A DNA stretch of 64,000 nucleotides, taken from positions 1,240,001 to 1,304,000 of the forward strand of contig JAWKPL010000001.1 in the NCBI GenBank assembly GCA_041390685.1, written 5' to 3'. A model generated the notes under the pieces. The model saw only the letters and a program-made list of their open reading frames with translations. It was not told where the DNA came from and did no database searches. This document shows, piece by piece, positions 61,109-64,000 of this stretch. The number at the start of each line of letters is the position of its first letter. Position 1 is the stretch's first letter. The stretch is from JAIBBD01 sp041390685 (GTDB lineage Bacteria; Chloroflexota; Dehalococcoidia; UBA2979). Both the position numbers and the translations under genes were made by a program.

Positions 61109-61186
61109 CGCCGCCCAGTGTATGAGCGCCAGTGGGCCCGGGCAATTGACCACCTCGCTACGGCCGCCGTCTCGTTTTGCCCGCGA

Positions 61187-61192
61187 TATACT
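61187..61192. promoter_or_regulatory. Overlapping divergent -10-like elements between thrB and the thiolase gene
   Basis: TATACT at 61187-61192 on the plus strand points to the thiolase; on the minus strand the same bases read AAAGTATATC, with TATATC as a -10-like sequence towards thrB-lysC. Both genes could therefore share a compact divergent control region of 132 bases. No -35 elements are convincing. Confidence 0.35.
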
Positions 61193-61240
61193 TTGTTGGT
61201 AGGCTCTCTCGGCATCATCGGGGGAAAGGCGGGAGCTCGC

Positions 61241-62416
61241 ATGGAAGACGTCGTCATCGTCAGTGGTGTCCGCACCGCAATCGGGACGCTGGGCGGAGCG
61301 CTCAGCGAGACGCCTGCCTCCGATCTGGGCGCCGCCGTCATCCGCGAGGCAGTCGCCCGCGCCGGCCTGCAGCCCGAGCAGATCGACCAGGTCATCCTCG
61401 GCTGTGTCGGCCAGGTCGCCGAGGACGGCTACATCGCCCGCCACGCATCGGTAAAAGGCGGCATGCCCATCGGCACGCCCGCCTACACCGTGAACCGCAT
61501 CTGCGGCTCGGGCCTCGAGGCCATCAACACCGCCGCCCGTTGGCTCCAGACGGGTGACGCCGAGGTGGTCGTCGCTGGCGGTACCGAGAACATGTCGATG
61601 ATGCCCTTCATGCTCCGAAAGGCCCGTTTCGGCTACCGCCTGGGCCACGACGTCATCGAGGACGGCACCGTCCACCTCGTCACGGACCCGTTCGAGAAGA
61701 TCCACATGGGCATCACCGCCGAGAACCTCGCCCAGAAGTACGAGGTCTCGCGGGAGGTGCAGGACGAGTACTCGCTGCGCTCGCAGGAGCGCGCCCGCGC
61801 CGCCATCGACGCCGGCTACTTCAAAGAGCAAATCCTCCCGCTCGAGGTGAAGAAGGGCCGCGACACGGTCACCTTCGACACCGATGAGCATCCGCGCTCG
61901 ACCTCAATGGAGTTGCTGGGCCGCCTGCGCCCGGCCTTCAAGTCCGACGGAGCGGTGACCGCCGGCAACGCCTCCGGCATCAACGACGGCGCCGCCGCCG
62001 TCGTGGTCACGACCGCCTCGAAGGCGCGCGAGCTTGGCCTCAAGCCACGTATGCGCCTCGTCGCGCGCGCCGAGTCGGGCGTCGACCCGCGCACGATGGG
62101 TGAGGGCCCGATCCCCGCCATCGAGAAGGCCCTGGCGAAGGCCGGCCTGACCGTCGGCGATATCGACACGATCGAGCTGAACGAGGCGTTCGCGGCCGTA
62201 GCCGCCGCCTGCTCGACCGCGCTCGGCCTCCCGTTGGACAAGACGAATCCGAACGGCGGCGCGATCGCCCTCGGCCACCCGGTCGGCGCCAGCGGCGCCA
62301 TCCTCACGGTGAAGGCCATGCACGAGCTGGAGCGCACCGGCGGCCGCTACGGTCTGGTCTCGCTCTGCATCGGCGGCGGGCAGGGCATCGCCAGCATCTT
62401 CGAGCGCCTCGACTAA
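61241..62416 (+). CDS. Acetyl-CoA C-acetyltransferase (thiolase)
   Basis: Condenses or cleaves acetoacetyl-CoA in fatty-acid or isoprenoid/polyhydroxyalkanoate metabolism. Length 391. The nucleophile is Cys88 in NRICGSGLEA; NEAFAAVAAA, GHPVGASGA (His near 347) and CIGGGQG (Cys near 377) complete the active site. ATG at 61241 follows GGGAG. Two strong hairpins close the gene. Confidence 0.95.
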   Translation: MEDVVIVSGVRTAIGTLGGALSETPASDLGAAVIREAVARAGLQPEQIDQVILGCVGQVAEDGYIARHASVKGGMPIGTPAYTVNRICGSGLEAINTAARWLQTGDAEVVVAGGTENMSMMPFMLRKARFGYRLGHDVIEDGTVHLVTDPFEKIHMGITAENLAQKYEVSREVQDEYSLRSQERARAAIDAGYFKEQILPLEVKKGRDTVTFDTDEHPRSTSMELLGRLRPAFKSDGAVTAGNASGINDGAAAVVVTTASKARELGLKPRMRLVARAESGVDPRTMGEGPIPAIEKALAKAGLTVGDIDTIELNEAFAAVAAACSTALGLPLDKTNPNGGAIALGHPVGASGAILTVKAMHELERTGGRYGLVSLCIGGGQGIASIFERLD

Positions 62417-62432
62417 GCCCTCGAGGCGCTCG
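62401..62432 (+). terminator. Hairpin spanning the thiolase stop codon
   Basis: CGAGCGCCTCGA (62401-62412) pairs perfectly with TCGAGGCGCTCG (62421-62432); the TAA stop sits in the loop. Followed directly by a second hairpin. Confidence 0.6.
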
Positions 62433-62441
62433 CGCGAGTAC

Positions 62442-62467
62442 AGACGGCGGCCGTGAGGCCGCCGTCT
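62442..62467 (+). terminator. Terminator hairpin after the thiolase gene
   Basis: AGACGGCGGCC-GTGA-GGCCGCCGTCT, an 11-bp perfect stem with a GTGA tetraloop, followed by TGTTGGG. This is the nearest thing to a classical intrinsic terminator in the window. Confidence 0.72.
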
Positions 62468-62481
62468 TGTTGGGTCGGCAC

Positions 62482-62760
62482 TTACGAGCGGGGGTGTACG
62501 ACGGTCCGCGCGATCTCGTACACGACGAACATGGCAGCGAGGGCGATCCCCGCCATCCACCAGACCCCAAACACGACCACCGCGGCCGCCATGAGGCGGC
62601 GCCGCGTCGGGCAGAATGCTGCCGAGGCGATGGCAAGCGCCATGCCGAAGAAGATCAGGTTCGCGCCGAGCTGCGTGAAGGTGAGCAGCCAGCCCCCCAC
62701 CACCGCGAGGAACGCGACGATGAGGCCGAATGTGCTGAGGTCTTCGCGCCACCAGGGCAT
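62482..62760 (-). CDS. Small three-helix membrane protein
   Basis: A 92-residue protein with three hydrophobic segments (about 9-30, 33-50 and 57-83), an early charged start and a basic tail. No family recognised. It is 39 bases downstream of tmk on the same strand and convergent with the thiolase gene. Confidence 0.6.
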   Translation of the reverse strand: MPWWREDLSTFGLIVAFLAVVGGWLLTFTQLGANLIFFGMALAIASAAFCPTRRRLMAAAVVVFGVWWMAGIALAAMFVVYEIARTVVHPRS

Positions 62761-62799
62761 GTGGTCGCCCCTCGCTCGCGATGACTTTAACGGATCGGG

Positions 62800-63438
62800 C
62801 TAACTCGTCGTCGAGGCTGTGCCGATCGAGTTCGCCAATCGCTCCCACGCCAGCCTCGTGAGCTCCTCCGGCGGCAGGGTCGCGTCCAGCACGAGCCACC
62901 GCTCCGGCTCCGCGCCGGCGAGCGCGAGATAGCCGGCGCGCACGCGCTCGTGGAAGGCGAGGGCCTCGCGCTCGAGGTAGTCCGAGCCGCCGTGCTGCCC
63001 GCGGGCGCGCCCGACTTCGGGGGGCAGGTCGAAGAGCAGGGTGAGGTCGGGGGTGAGGCCGCCGGTGGCGGCGCGGTTCACCACCTCGACGGTCTCGAGA
63101 GGGAGGCCGCGGCCGTAGTGCTGGTAGGCGACGGTTGAGTCCGTGAAACGGTCGCAGAGCACCAGCGCGCCGGTCTCGAGGGCGGGGCGGATCACCTCGG
63201 CGACGAGCTGGGCGCGAGCGGCGTTGAAGACGAGCAGCTCCGCCAGCGGATCGGGGGCGCGGTCGAGGTCGAAGAGGGCGGCGCGCAGGCGCTCGCCGAG
63301 CACCGTGCCGCCGGGCTCGCGGCACGTAACTACCTCGATGCCGGCGTCGCGGGCGAGGGCGGCCAGCGCCTCGATCTGCGTGGACTTGCCGGCGCCCTCG
63401 CCGCCCTCGAGGGTGACGAAGCGCCCCGTCGTCCTCAT
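62800..63438 (-). CDS. tmk: Thymidylate kinase
   Basis: Phosphorylates dTMP to dTDP. Length 212. P-loop GGEGAGKST (12-20), REPGGTVLGE, the DRF motif in LCDRFTDSTVAYQ, and a lid segment with Arg residues (RARGQHGGSDYLE). ATG at 63438 overlaps the stop of the R3H gene by four bases (ATGA), showing translational coupling. The longer in-frame start at 63459 would overlap further and lacks homology. Confidence 0.95.
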   Translation of the reverse strand: MRTTGRFVTLEGGEGAGKSTQIEALAALARDAGIEVVTCREPGGTVLGERLRAALFDLDRAPDPLAELLVFNAARAQLVAEVIRPALETGALVLCDRFTDSTVAYQHYGRGLPLETVEVVNRAATGGLTPDLTLLFDLPPEVGRARGQHGGSDYLEREALAFHERVRAGYLALAGAEPERWLVLDATLPPEELTRLAWERLANSIGTASTTS

Positions 63439-64000
63439 GCGCGCAGTTCGTCGCCCCACGCGTCCTCGCGCAGAGGACGGCCGTTCGAGGCGACGACGAG
63501 CACACGCCGGAACGGCTCGCGCCCGCGCGAGGAGGTCTCGACGCCGTGGCGGTTCGCCAGCTCGTGCTGGAGGCGGCGGATGTAGGCGTTCTGTGGCGCC
63601 AGCTCCACGGCCGACTTGCCCTCGTATGAGACAGCGGCGATGGCCTCCTCGGCCTCCTGCAGGGCGGCGGTCATCGGGTCGAGCTCGCCCGAGGCGCCAC
63701 GCAGGCTGAGCAGTGACTGCTCGATCTGGCTGACCGTGTTGTTGCGCAACACGTAGATCGGAATGCCGCGCGCCTCGGCGTCGCGAAGCGGCCCCGTGCG
63801 GCGGCGGTAGTACGGGCGCAGCGTCATCACCGCGTCTGCATCCTGGATGCTGTCGACGACCACAGCCGCGGAGCGAGTGCTCGCGATCGCTTCCTCGAGG
63901 CGGGTGCGGCTGATCCCGAAGGGAAGCACGCGCCGTTGCGGCCCGCCCGGCGCGGGGACGATGCGCCGCGTCCGCTCGCGCTCCCGCTCCGCGACCTCGT
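63435..64000 (-). CDS. R3H-domain nucleic-acid-binding protein (partial, N-terminus outside window)
   Basis: About 188 C-terminal residues are visible. A region with VVVDSIQDADAVMTLRPYYRRR and IPIYVLRNNTVSQIEQSL (a Rossmann-like or ATPase-associated part) is followed by an R3H domain: NAYIRRLQHELANRHGVETSSRGREPFRRVLV, with the conserved Arg and His at the expected three-residue spacing. This is the layout of the AAA-ATPase/R3H (SpoIIIAA-like) proteins common in Chloroflexota and Firmicutes; the ATPase part would lie outside. It overlaps tmk by four bases. Confidence 0.82.
   Translation of the reverse strand, partial: EVAERERERTRRIVPAPGGPQRRVLPFGISRTRLEEAIASTRSAAVVVDSIQDADAVMTLRPYYRRRTGPLRDAEARGIPIYVLRNNTVSQIEQSLLSLRGASGELDPMTAALQEAEEAIAAVSYEGKSAVELAPQNAYIRRLQHELANRHGVETSSRGREPFRRVLVVASNGRPLREDAWGDELRA

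Noticed and set aside
1..64000. Mobile elements, CRISPR arrays, prophage, toxin-antitoxin or other defence systems
   Set aside because: No transposase, integrase, direct-repeat array, Cas protein or restriction gene was recognised on either strand; the gene content is housekeeping and envelope functions.

Overview
The window reads as an ordinary, gene-dense chromosomal segment of a high-GC bacterium, most likely a member of the Chloroflexota (a Dehalococcoidia/Tepidiforma-like or Thermomicrobia-like lineage). This placement is inference from gene content: an R3H nucleic-acid-binding protein coupled to tmk, a small lipoprotein with a Trp-Pro-Asp-Ala-Cys motif, LysM/M23 envelope peptidases, paired MoxR-DUF58 clusters, and many GTG/TTG starts. 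There is no rRNA or tRNA gene, no CRISPR array, no insertion sequence and no prophage. Almost every base is explained by 59 protein genes, two of them cut by the window edges (dnaA and the R3H protein), one frameshifted, and one a leader peptide.

Left part (1-11.5 kb): dnaA with DnaA-box-like sites just upstream, coaX-coaBC for coenzyme A, a glycosyltransferase/glycogen-debranching pair, leucyl aminopeptidase, a PAP2 membrane enzyme coupled to a TPR-LuxR regulator, and a small beta-barrel protein. From 11.7 to 20.7 kb there is a rightward run: rpsO, pnp (with an unusual Gly/Arg-rich tail), dapB, a frameshifted methyltransferase, a short leader peptide with four Thr and two Lys codons in front of asd, then dapA, a DUF3072 protein and a plant-type ketol-acid reductoisomerase. 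lysC and thrB (59-61 kb) belong to the same aspartate-family pathway.

Middle part (20.7-43.5 kb): a leftward group (zinc-ribbon protein, Mug-type glycosylase, membrane protein, purA), small lipoprotein, hydrolase, DUF402 and CitE-like genes, an M16 peptidase, then pyrG, transaldolase, rho, a LysM-M23 peptidase, a metallo-beta-lactamase-fold protein and an ECF sigma factor. The heat-shock block follows: a sigma-70 promoter and one perfect CIRCE operator drive hrcA-grpE-dnaK, with dnaJ-prmA-rsmE behind a very long intergenic hairpin.

Right part (43.5-64 kb): two MoxR-DUF58 clusters converge. The rightward one is moxR-DUF58-transglutaminase-like; the leftward one is moxR-DUF58-BatD-BatA-BatB/C. 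The transglutaminase homologue has lost the catalytic Cys and His, and BatB is fused to a lipoprotein-like BatC. Then come dnaE, enoyl-CoA hydratase, lysC, thrB, a thiolase, tmk and the R3H protein.

The best candidate for something new is the Thr/Lys-coding leader in front of asd (16440-16612), which looks like an attenuator for the aspartate pathway. Other unusual points are the dead transglutaminase, the BatB-BatC fusion, the RGG-type PNPase tail, probable CTG starts, and long perfect hairpins at gene ends without U-tracts.
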